This document shows positions 8,646 to 17,226 of a stretch of DNA of 64,000 nt, in pieces. How positions within the stretch are numbered: the first letter of the stretch is position 1; the number at the start of each line of letters is the position of its first letter. This stretch comes from Candidatus Amarolinea dominans (GTDB lineage: Bacteria > Chloroflexota > Anaerolineae > SSC4 > Amarolineaceae): assembly GCA_016719785.1 (NCBI GenBank), contig JADJYJ010000003.1, forward strand, positions 186,001 through 250,000. The letters are read 5' to 3'. The position numbers and the translations under genes are program-made. The notes under the pieces were generated by a model, which saw nothing but the letters and a program-made list of their open reading frames with translations, was not told where the DNA came from and ran no database searches.

Positions 8646-8951
8646 TTAGAAAATCCCCAGCTCCTCCCTGGCGTCCTCGCTCATCATGCTGGGGTTCCAG
8701 AACGGCGTCCACACCAGGTCAATGTTGACTTCCTCCAGCTCAGGGAACGCCTGGTGAACATAACGTTGCGCGTCGCCCAGGATCATCGGCCCGACCGGGC
8801 AGCCAGGGCTGGTCAGGGTCATCGCAATGGTGGCGGACTTGTCCTCCACCGTAATATCATAGATCAGCCCCAGGTCAACCACGTTCAACATCAGCTCTGG
8901 GTCTTTGACATTGATCTTCAGCACTTCTCGAATTTCTTCAGGCGTTGGCAT
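8646..8951 (-). CDS. DUF59/MIP18-family Fe-S assembly protein (SufT-like)
   Basis: 101 residues forming a single DUF59 domain. Proteins of this family (SufT, PaaD, eukaryotic CIA2) help Fe-S cluster maturation of target enzymes. Seen: N-terminal helix EEIREVLKINVKDPEL, NVVDLGLIYDI, TLTSPGCPVGPM with the conserved Cys, and LVWTPFWNPSMMS near the end. It is the last gene of the minus-strand SUF operon, 60 bases after the Rieske gene. The long sufT fusions of some bacteria are absent; this is the short stand-alone form. Confidence 0.9.
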   Translation of the reverse strand: MPTPEEIREVLKINVKDPELMLNVVDLGLIYDITVEDKSATIAMTLTSPGCPVGPMILGDAQRYVHQAFPELEEVNIDLVWTPFWNPSMMSEDAREELGIF

Positions 8952-9011
8952 GACTCTCGCTTTCCTTTTCTATCATTTTCTTTTCTGGCAATTCTTCCCT
9001 GTCGTCTTGCC

Positions 9012-9326
9012 CTAATCCAGCGTTTCCACCAGCACGTTGTCCTGCTCAACCTTGACGGCGTAGGTCGGCAGGGGCGCGAACGCGGGCATCTTGGTGGCGG
9101 CTCCGCTGCGCACATCGAAGCGGGCGCCGTGTCGCGGGCACTCGATCTCGTTGCCGAACAGATCGCCTGCCACCAGGTTACCGCCATCGTGCGTACACAC
9201 GTCTTCGATGGCATAAAACGCGCCGTTGACGTTGAACACCGCCACGGCCACGCCGTCAATTTCCACCAATTTCTTGCCGCCCACCGGGATATCGGCCCGG
9301 GCAGCCACTTTCACGAACTTCGCCAT
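9012..9326 (-). CDS. Rieske [2Fe-2S] ferredoxin
   Basis: 104 residues, a soluble Rieske ferredoxin of the dioxygenase/nitrite-reductase-small-subunit type. The cluster ligands are seen as CTHDGG and CPRHGARFD, each giving one Cys and one His. No signal peptide or membrane helix. It lies in the SUF operon between the second sufU and the DUF59 gene, so it may deliver electrons for cluster assembly or be a client kept close to the machinery; the sequence does not decide this. Its upstream region is a 15-bp tandem repeat with an SD-like AGAGGA in every unit. Confidence 0.93.
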   Translation of the reverse strand: MAKFVKVAARADIPVGGKKLVEIDGVAVAVFNVNGAFYAIEDVCTHDGGNLVAGDLFGNEIECPRHGARFDVRSGAATKMPAFAPLPTYAVKVEQDNVLVETLD

Positions 9327-9330
9327 ACGT

Positions 9331-9390
9331 GTTCTTCGATCCTCTATTCTTCGATCCTCTATTCTTCGATCCTCTGTGCTTTAATCCTCT
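9331..9390. repeat. 15-bp tandem repeat carrying SD-like cores
   Basis: Four units of 15 bp: 9331-9345, 9346-9360, 9361-9375 (nearly identical, ATTCTTCGATCCTCT) and a degenerate fourth at 9376-9390 that overlaps the end of the upstream sufU-like gene. On the minus strand each unit reads AGAGGATCGAAGAAT, so AGAGGA is repeated every 15 bases before the Rieske start at 9326. Confidence 0.85.
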
Positions 9391-9767
9391 TGATCGGTGT
9401 CTTCCAATCCCCACACGCCCGCTTTCATCACCTTCAGCGGCAGCAGTGCGCACTTCAGGCGCACCGGTCCGATCTCGATGCCAAGCAGGCCAAGCACATC
9501 GTCCTTGCTCCACTTCTTCAGGTCATCCAGCGGCGCACCGATGATCTCATCCATCAGCATCGAAGCCGAAGCCTGGCTGATGGCGCAGCCGTGACCGCGA
9601 AACGCCGCGTCCACCACCTTGCCATCCGCGATCTTGAGATCAATCGTGATGTCATCGCCGCAGAACGGGTTGGCGTCATGATGGGTGATGTCTGGGTCTT
9701 CCAGGTGCCCAAAATGATGCGGACGCCGATAATGCTCTAAAATTTCCGTCCGATACAGTGCGTCCAT
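9381..9767 (-). CDS. SufU-type Fe-S scaffold / sulfur-transfer protein (second copy)
   Basis: 128 residues of the IscU/SufU fold. SufU accepts persulfide sulfur from SufS at a zinc site and passes it to SufBCD. The ligand set is complete: Cys36 and Asp38 (NPFCGDD), Cys61 (GHGCAISQAS) and Cys106 (RLKCALLP). The ATG at 9767 follows GGAGAG. It is nine bases downstream of sufS. A second SufU-like gene lies on the other side of sufS; this copy has the shorter, acidic C-terminus (EDTDQED). Which of the two is the main SufS partner is unclear. Confidence 0.9.
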   Translation of the reverse strand: MDALYRTEILEHYRRPHHFGHLEDPDITHHDANPFCGDDITIDLKIADGKVVDAAFRGHGCAISQASASMLMDEIIGAPLDDLKKWSKDDVLGLLGIEIGPVRLKCALLPLKVMKAGVWGLEDTDQED

Positions 9768-9776
9768 ACGACTCTC

Positions 9777-11021
9777 CTACAAGGCGAACATCTCTCTGGC
9801 TTTGTCCAGGGCCGCGACCAATTGATCTACCTCGGCCGCGGTGTTATACAGATAAAAGCTGGCGCGGGCGCTGGCGGGCAGGCCGTAACGGTCATGCAAG
9901 GGCTGTGCGCAGTGATGACCGGCGCGGATGGCAATGCCTTCGCCGTCGAGAATGGCGGCCAGGTCGTGCGGGTGAATGTCCCCCAGGGTGAAGGCCACCA
10001 CGCCGCCGCGGTGATCGGCGTCTGGGCCGAGGATGCGCAGCCCTTCTACCTGCTGCAACTGCTGCATGGCGTAAGTCACCAGCGCATGCTCATGCGCCTG
10101 GATGGCGGGCATGCCCAGGTTGTCGAGGTAATCCACGGCCGCGCCCAGCCCAATCGCCTCTGCGATGGCGGGCGTGCCGGCCTCGAACTTCCAGGGCAGG
10201 GTATTCCAGCGCGAGACGTCCAGATGCACCTCTTTGATCATGTCGCCGCCGCTCATGAAAGGCGGCATGGCTTCCAGCAGTTGGCGGCGGCCGTAGAGCA
10301 CGCCGATGCCGGTCGGCCCGCACATCTTGTGCCCGGAGAAGACGAGGAAGTCGGCGCCCAGCGCCTGCACATCCACCGGCAGGTGCGGCACGCTCTGCGC
10401 GCCGTCCACCAGCGCCAGCGCGCCTACGGCATGCGCGGCCGCGGTCAGCTCGGCCACAGGGACGATGGTGCCCAGCACGTTGGACATGGCGGTGAAGGCG
10501 AAGAGGCGGGTGCGCGGGGTGAGGAGGGTGGGGAGCAAGTCCAGGCGCAGAAAGCCCTCGTCATCCACCGGCACATGGCGCAGCGTGGCGCCGGTGCGCT
10601 GACAGGCCAGTTGCCAGGGCACGATGTTGGAGTGATGCTCCATCTCGGTGATGAGCACTTCGTCGCCCGGCTTGAGGTTGGCGCTGCCCCAACTGTACGC
10701 CACCAGGTTGATGGCCTCCGTGGCGTTGCGCGTCCAGATGATCTCTTTGCTGCTGGCGGCGTTGATGAAGCGCGCCACTTTGGCGCGGCTGGCCTCGAAC
10801 GCGGCGGTGGCTTCCTCGCTCAAGGTATGCACGCCGCGATGCACGTTCGCGTTGCCCTGGGCATAATAGGTCGCCAGCCGTTCGATGACGGCTTGCGGTT
10901 TCTGTGAACTGGCGGTGCTGTCGAGGTAGACCAGTGGTTTGCCATGCACCTGGCGCGTCAGAATGGGGAACTGGGCGCGCACAGCTTCCACATCGAAAGG
11001 CCGTCCAGGCAGGCCGCTCAC
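9777..11021 (-). CDS. sufS: Cysteine desulfurase SufS
   Basis: 414 residues, group II cysteine desulfurase. Uses pyridoxal phosphate to take sulfur from cysteine as an enzyme-bound persulfide for Fe-S assembly. Seen: YLDSTASSQKP, NVHRGVHTLSEEAT, TEMEHHSNIVPW, the PLP lysine Lys232 in FSGHKMCGPTGIG, and the persulfide cysteine Cys371 in RAGHHCAQPLHDRYG. Start is GTG at 11021; the GTGA overlaps the stop of the upstream sufU, giving translational coupling, with a GAGGTG ahead of it. Neighbours on both sides are SufU-like proteins, fitting sulfur relay to SufB. Confidence 0.97.
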   Translation of the reverse strand: MSGLPGRPFDVEAVRAQFPILTRQVHGKPLVYLDSTASSQKPQAVIERLATYYAQGNANVHRGVHTLSEEATAAFEASRAKVARFINAASSKEIIWTRNATEAINLVAYSWGSANLKPGDEVLITEMEHHSNIVPWQLACQRTGATLRHVPVDDEGFLRLDLLPTLLTPRTRLFAFTAMSNVLGTIVPVAELTAAAHAVGALALVDGAQSVPHLPVDVQALGADFLVFSGHKMCGPTGIGVLYGRRQLLEAMPPFMSGGDMIKEVHLDVSRWNTLPWKFEAGTPAIAEAIGLGAAVDYLDNLGMPAIQAHEHALVTYAMQQLQQVEGLRILGPDADHRGGVVAFTLGDIHPHDLAAILDGEGIAIRAGHHCAQPLHDRYGLPASARASFYLYNTAAEVDQLVAALDKAREMFAL

Positions 11022-11476
11022 CCTGTCACCTCACTCATTGCCACAAATCCTTGCGAGCGCGTCTCCGGCAGGATCACGCCATACTCCCGCGCCAGGCGCT
11101 GGCGCCGCAGCTCGCGCACCGCGTTCTGCACCGTGGTCAGTCCCAGGGTGGCGCAGCGCAGGCGGGTGGCGGCGATTTCGCGGCCAAGCAGGTCAATGAT
11201 CGTGTCTTGGGCGGTGTTCTCGATGTCGGTCAGGGTTTTGCTCTCGAACATTTCCATCACCATGGAGGTGGCTGCCTGGCTGATCGTGCAGCCGGCGCCC
11301 TCGAAGCTGAGTCCGGCGATGGCGTCGTTTTCATCGGCCTTCAAGTAGACGGTAATGATATCGCCGCACCCCGGATTGCCGCCCTGCATCACCATGTCCG
11401 CCGGGTCGGTTGGCCCGTAATGGCGCGGCGATTCGTAGTGCTCCAGGATGAAATCAATTCTTTCTTGCCGATCCAC
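11018..11476 (-). CDS. sufU: SufU-type Fe-S scaffold / sulfur-transfer protein (first copy)
   Basis: 152 residues of the IscU/SufU fold with Cys37 and Asp39 (NPGCGDI), Cys63 (GAGCTISQA) and Cys108 (RLRCATLG), the full zinc/sulfur-transfer set. Compared with the copy downstream of sufS it has an extra C-terminal tail of about 30 residues rich in Arg and Glu. It overlaps the sufS start by four bases, so it is the copy most tightly coupled to sufS. Role: acceptor of sulfur from SufS. Whether the two copies split labour (zinc-type transfer versus scaffold) cannot be told from sequence. Confidence 0.9.
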   Translation of the reverse strand: MDRQERIDFILEHYESPRHYGPTDPADMVMQGGNPGCGDIITVYLKADENDAIAGLSFEGAGCTISQAATSMVMEMFESKTLTDIENTAQDTIIDLLGREIAATRLRCATLGLTTVQNAVRELRRQRLAREYGVILPETRSQGFVAMSEVTG

Positions 11477-11555
11477 GGCCTACCTCTTTGCTGCCAAAAT
11501 CGGCCCGATTGTACTGCGATTCAGTAAAAACGGCAAGACTTCGGAAGTCTATCTT

Positions 11556-12407
11556 CTAGCGTTCGACGGGGACGCCAACCAGATTGCCCCATTCGGTCCA
11601 ACTGCCATCGTAATTGCGCACGTGGGGGTAGCCCAACAAGTACTTCAACACGAACCAGGTGTGCGCAGAGCGTTCGCCGATACGGCAGTAGGCGATGACG
11701 TTGTCAGCGGCCCGCAGCCCCTGCTCCTGTTCATAGATCGCACGCAGTTCCGCGGCCGTCTTGAAGGTTGCGTCGGCGTTGGCGGCGCGCGCCCAGGGAA
11801 TGCTGCGCGCGCCGGGGATGTGCCCCCCGCGCAGCGCGCCTTCCTGCGGATACGAAGGCATGTGCAGCATCTCACCCGAATACTCGCCCGGCGAGCGTAC
11901 ATCTACCAGGGGTCGCTTCTGATGCACGTGTTCCAGCACCTGGTCACGTGTGGCTCGAATCGGGTAGTCGGCTCGCTCCGGCGCCTTGTAACTGGCGGTC
12001 GGGTAACTCGGCGCCTCGCGCACCATGGGTCGGCCTTCCGCTTCCCACTTCGCGCGGCCGCCGTCCATCACGCGTGCGTTCGCATGGCTGAACAGTTGGA
12101 ACACCCAAAAAGCGTAGCAGGCCCACCAGTTGTTCTTGTCGCCGTAAAACACCACGGTCGTGTCGTTGCCAATGCCGTGCCGCGACAGCAGCGCATCGAA
12201 GGAGGCGCGGCCCAGGTAGTCACGCGTCAGGGGGTCGTTCAGATCACGCTGCCAGTCAATCTGCACCGCGCCGGGAATGTGCTTGATGTCGTACAGCATG
12301 ATGTCTTCGTTCGATTCGACCAGGCGCACCGCGGGATCGTTCAGATGCTCTGCCACCCAGGCGGTGCTCACCAGCACCTCTGGATGGACATAACCTTTTT
12401 CGTTCAT
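11556..12407 (-). CDS. Rhodanese-type sulfurtransferase inside the SUF operon
   Basis: 283 residues with two rhodanese domains, as in thiosulfate or 3-mercaptopyruvate sulfurtransferases. The N-terminal, inactive domain includes HIPGAVQIDW; the C-terminal domain has RGGHIPGARSIPW and the catalytic loop CRIGERSAHTWF with Cys241. CRxGxR is typical of thiosulfate sulfurtransferases. Start: ATG at 12407 after AGAGGAG; a longer frame to 12479 overlaps sufD and is not conserved. Lying between sufD and sufU, it may feed persulfide sulfur from thiosulfate or mercaptopyruvate into the pathway as an alternative to SufS. That role is inferred from position only. Confidence 0.92.
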   Translation of the reverse strand: MNEKGYVHPEVLVSTAWVAEHLNDPAVRLVESNEDIMLYDIKHIPGAVQIDWQRDLNDPLTRDYLGRASFDALLSRHGIGNDTTVVFYGDKNNWWACYAFWVFQLFSHANARVMDGGRAKWEAEGRPMVREAPSYPTASYKAPERADYPIRATRDQVLEHVHQKRPLVDVRSPGEYSGEMLHMPSYPQEGALRGGHIPGARSIPWARAANADATFKTAAELRAIYEQEQGLRAADNVIAYCRIGERSAHTWFVLKYLLGYPHVRNYDGSWTEWGNLVGVPVER

Positions 12408-12435
12408 CGTTAGCTCCTCTGCCAAACGTTGCTCG

Positions 12436-13788
12436 TCAAACGCCGATGCGCTCGCCGATGGCCGCCTCCAGCTTTTCACGCACCCCTTCCAGCGGAATAC
12501 GCGCCAGCACTTCCTCGAAGAAGCCGGCGACGATCATGTGCTCGGCTTGCTCCTTGTTGAGACCGCGGCTCATCAGGTAGAAGACGTACTCAGGTTCCAC
12601 CTGTGACACCGTCACGCCGTGCGTGCAGCGCACATCATCGGCCAGGATTTCCAGACCCGGTACGGAATCTGCACGCGCCTGCTTGCTCAGGATCAGGTTT
12701 TGATTCTTCTGATAGCCGTTGGTCTTCTGCGCGTGGGGTTCCACGCGGATCATGCCGCGCCAAACCGCGCGCGCCCGGTCACGCAGCGCGCCCTTGTACA
12801 ACAGGTCGCTGACGGTGTTAGGCGCGACGTGGCGCTGGAAGGTATCCAGGTCAATGTGCTGACGGCCGGTGGCAAAGAGAACGCCCAGCATCTCGCTGGA
12901 CGCGCCCGCGCCCAGCAGATCGGCCTGTTGAAAGGTCTTGGTCAAGCGGCTGCCCAACTGACTGGTCACCCAGAGCACATGGGCATCGCGACCGACCACG
13001 GCGCGCTCGCGCGAGAAATTGAAGACCTGGTCACCCCAGCTTTGCAGGCTGATGTAGTTGACGCGGGCTGCGGTTTGGGCGATGATCTCAACGATACCGC
13101 TGTGAAAATCCTGGCTGTCGCGCTTCTGTAACGAGACCATTTCTTCCAGGTAGGTGACCTCGGCGCCGGCCTCGGCCACGATGATCGTATGCGAGAAGTT
13201 GCCGACGCCGGCTTGGTCCAGGGCGATCAAGCCTTGCAAGGGGGTGTCAATGACGACGCCGCGCGGCACATACAGGAACGTGCCGCCGTTCCACAGGGCG
13301 GCGTGCAGCGCGGCGAATTTGTCATCGTCGGGCAGCGTCACGGCCTGGGTCATGAAGTATTTTTGCACCAGGTCGGGGTGTTGGCGCACGGCCGTGTGCA
13401 GGTCGCAGAAGATGACGCCTTTGGCCGCCAGGTCGGGGCGCAGGCTGGAGAACAGCAGGTCCGCGTCGCGGTGAACGACGGCGCCGGCGTTGGTGCTCAA
13501 CGTCGCCAGTTCGGCTTGAATGGCAGCCGGCAAGTCGGTCTGTTTCGCCACACGGCTATCACGCTCAGGCACAAACGGCTGCACCGCGTCCAACTTGAAG
13601 CCGGTGAGGCGCGTGCGGCGCCAGGTTTCTTCCGCGCCCGTAGGCATGGGAATCTCTTCAAAAAAGCGCCAGGCCAGCAGGCGCCGGTCGAGCATCCAAT
13701 CTGGCTCGCCTTTCAGCGCGGCCAGCGTTTCCACCGCTTCGCGGCTGATATTCGTGGGAACGGTTAATTCTTTGGCTATCACAGTCAC
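12436..13788 (-). CDS. sufD: Fe-S assembly protein SufD
   Basis: 450 residues of the SufB/SufD beta-helix family. SufD pairs with SufB on a SufC dimer to build and release clusters. Family signs: FCDLHTAVRQHPDLVQKYF, NGGTFLYVPRGVVIDTPLQG, VTYLEEMVSL, QTNGYQKNQNLILS in the C-terminal part and ADDVRCTHGVTVSQVEPE with the conserved Cys/His. The N-terminal region is more divergent, as usual for SufD. Start is taken as GTG at 13788 after AGAGGT; a second GTG lies six bases inside. It is 82 bases after sufB and 28 bases before the rhodanese gene. Confidence 0.94.
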   Translation of the reverse strand: MTVIAKELTVPTNISREAVETLAALKGEPDWMLDRRLLAWRFFEEIPMPTGAEETWRRTRLTGFKLDAVQPFVPERDSRVAKQTDLPAAIQAELATLSTNAGAVVHRDADLLFSSLRPDLAAKGVIFCDLHTAVRQHPDLVQKYFMTQAVTLPDDDKFAALHAALWNGGTFLYVPRGVVIDTPLQGLIALDQAGVGNFSHTIIVAEAGAEVTYLEEMVSLQKRDSQDFHSGIVEIIAQTAARVNYISLQSWGDQVFNFSRERAVVGRDAHVLWVTSQLGSRLTKTFQQADLLGAGASSEMLGVLFATGRQHIDLDTFQRHVAPNTVSDLLYKGALRDRARAVWRGMIRVEPHAQKTNGYQKNQNLILSKQARADSVPGLEILADDVRCTHGVTVSQVEPEYVFYLMSRGLNKEQAEHMIVAGFFEEVLARIPLEGVREKLEAAIGERIGV

Positions 13789-13870
13789 AGTTCAATACCT
13801 CTTGTCCTCGACACGGCCCTGGCTGCGGCCGGTCACGTCATGCGACCCGCCGCAGCCACAACCGGGCGGC

Positions 13871-15288
13871 TCAACCGATGGAGCCTTCCATCTGTAATTG
13901 GATCAGGCGGTTCATTTCCACCGCGTATTCCATCGGCAGTTCCTTGACCATCGGCTCGATGAAACCGGCCACAATCATGGCTGAGGCTTCGTCCTGGCTC
14001 AGCCCGCGGCTCTGCATATAGAAGAGCTGCTCCTCGCCAATTTTGCTCACCGAGGCTTCGTGACCCACCTTGACATCGTCTTCGTCAATCTCGATGTAGG
14101 GATAGGTGTCCGAACGGGACTCTTCATCGAGCAGCAGGGCATCGCACACCACGTTGGACTTGGAACCCACCGCGCGCCCTTGGCCACTTTGAGCAGGCCA
14201 CGATACGAGGCGCGGCCGCCGTTCTTGCTGATTGACTTGGAAATGATGCGGCTGGTGGTGTCAGGTGCGGCATGCACCACCTTGGCGCCGGCGTCCTGGT
14301 GCTGGCCTTTGCCTGCAAAGGCGATCGAGAGGATTTCACCGTGCGCCCGCGGCCCCACCATGTAGACCGCCGGGTACTTCATCGTCACCTTGGAGCCGAG
14401 GTTGCCATCAATCCATTCCATGCGCGCATCTTCGTGCGCCATCGCGCGCTTGGTCACCAGGTTGTAAACATTGTTCGACCAGTTTTGGATCGTGGTGTAG
14501 CGGCAGCGGCCGCCTTTCTTGACGATAATCTCGACGACGGCGCTGTGCAGGCTGTCGCTGGAATAGATCGGGGCCGTGCAGCCTTCCACATAGTGCATAT
14601 TGGCGCCTTCTTCCACGATGATCAGCGTACGCTCGAACTGGCCCATGTTCTGGGCATTGATGCGGAAGTAGGCTTGCAGCGGGATGTCGAGTGAGACGCC
14701 CTTCGGCACATAGACGAACGATCCGCCTGACCAGACTGCGCTGTTGAGCGCGGCGAACTTGTTGTCTGAGGGCGGGATGATCGTGCCGAAATATTCTTTG
14801 AAGACATCCTCATGCTCACGCAGGCCGCTGTCGGTGTCCAGGAAGATCACGCCCAGCTTTTGCCATTCTTCGCGCAGCGAATGGTAAACGACTTCTGATT
14901 CATACTGCGCGCCTACGCCGGCCAGGAAATTGCGCTCGGCCTCCGGGATGCCGAGGCGGTCGAACGTGTTTCTGATGTCGGACGGCACGTCGGCCCAACT
15001 CTTGCCCTGTTTTTCGGACGGGCGCACGTAGTAGAAAATGTTGTCGAAATCAATCCCGCTCAAATCTGCGCCCCAGTTTGGCATCGGCTTGGACAGAAAA
15101 ATGTCCAGCGACTGATGCCGGAACTGGCGCATCCAGTCTGGCTCATTCTTGAAGTCTGCGATCGTGTCAAGCAACGCATGGTTCAGGCCGCGGCCCGACT
15201 TGAATGCGTATTTTTCAGGATCGGAGAAACCGTACTCATACTCTTGCTTAACGTCACCGAGTATCGCGCGATCAGATTCAGTTGCCAT
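13871..15288 (-). CDS. sufB: Fe-S assembly protein SufB, frame broken by a one-base deletion
   Basis: The gene is read in two frames. The first, from ATG at 15288 (after GGGAGG), runs through SGGSFVYVPKGVSLDIPLQ, MHYVEGCTAPIYSSDSLHS and RASYRGLLKVAKGA, then turns into non-family sequence. The second frame continues the family exactly from position 14170 with GSKSNVVCDALLLDEESRS, GHEASVSKIGEEQLFY and FIEPMVKELPMEYAVE to the stop at 13871. One base missing near 14171-14180 (minus strand GGGCGCGCGGTGGG) explains this; restored, the protein is 472 residues, normal for SufB. SufB is the scaffold core of the SUF complex, and no second sufB is seen, so an assembly error is more likely than a true pseudogene. 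Confidence 0.9.
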
Positions 15289-15312
15289 CGGTACACCTCC
15301 CTGTGGATATCA

Positions 15313-16191
15313 TCAGTCGTGACGCGCCAGGTACGCGGCGACATCTTCGCCAAAACGTTCGCGCACCCAGTCATAGCCACGCGCCTCCAGGTCCAGGGCC
15401 AGTTCAGGCCCGCCAGAGAGCACAATGCGGCCGTTGAAGAACACATGCACGAATTCCGGTTTGATGTAGTTGAGCAACCGCTGGTAGTGGGTGATGACCA
15501 GCGCGCCCATGTTGGGGCCAATCAACTTGCTCACGCCTTCAGCGACGGTGCGCAGGGCGTCAATGTCGAGGCCGGAGTCGGTTTCGTCGAGCACGGCGAT
15601 CTTGGGGCTGAGCATCGCCATCTGCAGGATTTCCACGCGTTTCTTTTCGCCGCCGGAGAAGCCGTCATTGAGATAACGATTGGCGAAAGAGGACTCAATC
15701 CCCAGCATCGCCATCTTCTCGCGCATGTCCTTGCGGAACTCCTTCATCGGCATCAGTTCCGAGCCGATCGGCTTGGCTTGGCCGTTGCCATTGCTACGGT
15801 CCGCCAGTGCTTGTGCCTTGGCCCTGGCCGTGTGACCCCGCACATTGCTGACGGCGGTGCGCAGGAAATTCGCAAGGCTTACGCCGGGAATGGCCGTTGG
15901 GTACTGGAAAGCCAGAAAAAGCCCTGCCTTGGCCCGTTCATCAGGCTCCATCGCCAGCACGCTCTCACCATCCAGCAAAATGTCACCCTCGGTGACCACG
16001 TAGCGCGGGTGGCCCATGATCGCATAGGCCAGTGTGCTCTTGCCGGACCCGTTCGGCCCCATCAGGGCATGGGTCTCGCCCTGGCGCACGGTCAGATTGA
16101 CACCTTTGAGGATTTCTTTGTCGTTTACCGTGACATGCAGATTATTGATTACAAGTTCGGACGTCATATGTGGCTTGATTGCCCCCTTCAT
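15313..16191 (-). CDS. sufC: Fe-S assembly ATPase SufC
   Basis: 292 residues, ABC-type ATPase that drives the SufBCD scaffold. Seen: Walker A GPNGSGKST, Q-loop FLAFQYPTAIPGVS, signature GFSGGEKKR, Walker B KIAVLDETDSGLDID and the H-loop VITHYQRLL. It is longer than usual (about 250) because of an insertion of roughly 30 residues around GHTARAKAQALADRSNGNG, between the Q-loop and signature. The start may be ATG 16191 or the in-frame ATG 16167 (TSELVINNLHV), where family similarity begins. It follows sufR by 95 bases and precedes sufB by 24. Confidence 0.95.
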   Translation of the reverse strand: MKGAIKPHMTSELVINNLHVTVNDKEILKGVNLTVRQGETHALMGPNGSGKSTLAYAIMGHPRYVVTEGDILLDGESVLAMEPDERAKAGLFLAFQYPTAIPGVSLANFLRTAVSNVRGHTARAKAQALADRSNGNGQAKPIGSELMPMKEFRKDMREKMAMLGIESSFANRYLNDGFSGGEKKRVEILQMAMLSPKIAVLDETDSGLDIDALRTVAEGVSKLIGPNMGALVITHYQRLLNYIKPEFVHVFFNGRIVLSGGPELALDLEARGYDWVRERFGEDVAAYLARHD

Positions 16192-16286
16192 GTTTACTTC
16201 TTTTCCAAACGTTCACAGGAAATTGCGTCGCGCTCAGGCACGGTCCGGGGACCCTGCCGGCATCGGTGTTGGTTCGACTCATCCGC

Positions 16287-16973
16287 TCAAACGCGGGCAG
16301 GCGCAAGGCCAAGCCCCTGCTCGTCCATTTGGATGACAGCCGACCGCGGCAGCACCGTAAACTCACAACCGCGGTGACCGTCCATCATGCACTGTGTCAG
16401 CTCCACATCCGCGGCCAGCACTGACGACATCATCGTCTGCTCCATCTCGCAGATCTCGCGATGCTCCTGGGCCAGCTCGTGATACGGGCAATTGTACGAC
16501 TTCAAGACGAAGCCCTGGTTGGTGGGGCGCAGGTCGGTCAGCATGCCCCTATCCTCCATGACCGAGACCAACGAGCGCACCCGTTCTCCCAGGCGACTGC
16601 CGCGCAATTGCTCATCATACTTGGTGGCTAAACGGCTGCCGACCCGATTGAGTAACAGAGAAATCCGGGCGCTGCCAACTTCGGCCAGCAATTCCTCATA
16701 CAGCGAAAGCACCAGTTCGTCGCAATAACAGGAGAAGACCTCGCGCGCCTTTTCGGTCAGGAGATAGACGTAATGCGGACGGCCCACCCCCTCGCGCACC
16801 AGTTGTGTGGTCACCATCCCGCTGGCCATCAAACTAGTCAACTGCTGACGCACGGCCGTTTTAGTCACGCCCACCTGTTCTTCGATGGCTTTGATGCTCA
16901 GCGGGCCATGTCGCTGCAAAATCTCCACGATATGTCCGGCCGGGCTGTCCTGCAAGGTTCGCAGTAACGCCAT
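16287..16973 (-). CDS. sufR: SufR-type Fe-S-sensing repressor
   Basis: 228 residues: N-terminal winged helix (AIEEQVGVTKTAVRQQLTSL) and a C-terminal domain with four Cys at 162, 175, 195 and 203 (NCPYHE, EICEME, TQCMMD, RGCEF), the spacing seen in SufR. SufR binds a cluster through these Cys and represses the suf operon while clusters are plentiful. The ATG at 16973 is chosen over the longer frame to 17009 because AAGGAG lies eight bases ahead. It is the first gene of the operon and is preceded by a strong promoter with dyads, so autoregulation is likely. Function is inferred from homology and position. Confidence 0.9.
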   Translation of the reverse strand: MALLRTLQDSPAGHIVEILQRHGPLSIKAIEEQVGVTKTAVRQQLTSLMASGMVTTQLVREGVGRPHYVYLLTEKAREVFSCYCDELVLSLYEELLAEVGSARISLLLNRVGSRLATKYDEQLRGSRLGERVRSLVSVMEDRGMLTDLRPTNQGFVLKSYNCPYHELAQEHREICEMEQTMMSSVLAADVELTQCMMDGHRGCEFTVLPRSAVIQMDEQGLGLAPARV

Positions 16974-17004
16974 GGGTTGGCTCCTTTCGTACGGCGTTGC
17001 GATA

Positions 17005-17052
17005 AGCACTACGTGCTAAGGCGATTGTATCTGCTTTAGACAATTTTGTCAA
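17005..17052 (-). promoter_or_regulatory. Promoter and candidate operators of the SUF operon
   Basis: On the minus strand there is TTGACA (17052-17047), a 17-base spacer and TACAAT (17029-17024), a near-perfect housekeeping promoter. A dyad GACAA-TT-TTGTC (17039-17050) overlaps the -35 element, and AGCAC-TAC-GTGCT (17005-17017) lies just after the -10, around the expected start of transcription. Both are well placed for repression by SufR; assignment to SufR is inference. Confidence 0.8.
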
Positions 17053-17206
17053 ATCTATCTGCTAAAATTAAATTCTCCTGTACGGCAACCTGCTGGGAGG
17101 CGGGTACCATTGTTTTGGGCTGTCAGTTTTGCTACCCTTCCAGCACATTGCTTGCAGGGGCAGCGACCCAAAACCGGACGTGCAGAGAGGCTGGTCGCTG
17201 ATGCCA

Positions 17207-17226
17207 AAGGAGTATCAAGGAGTATC
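17207..17226 (+). promoter_or_regulatory. Duplicated ribosome-binding segment
   Basis: The 10-mer AAGGAGTATC occurs twice in a row, ending directly at the ATG at 17227. The nearer AAGGAG is only four bases from the ATG and the farther one fourteen, so neither has the ideal spacing. Confidence 0.6.
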
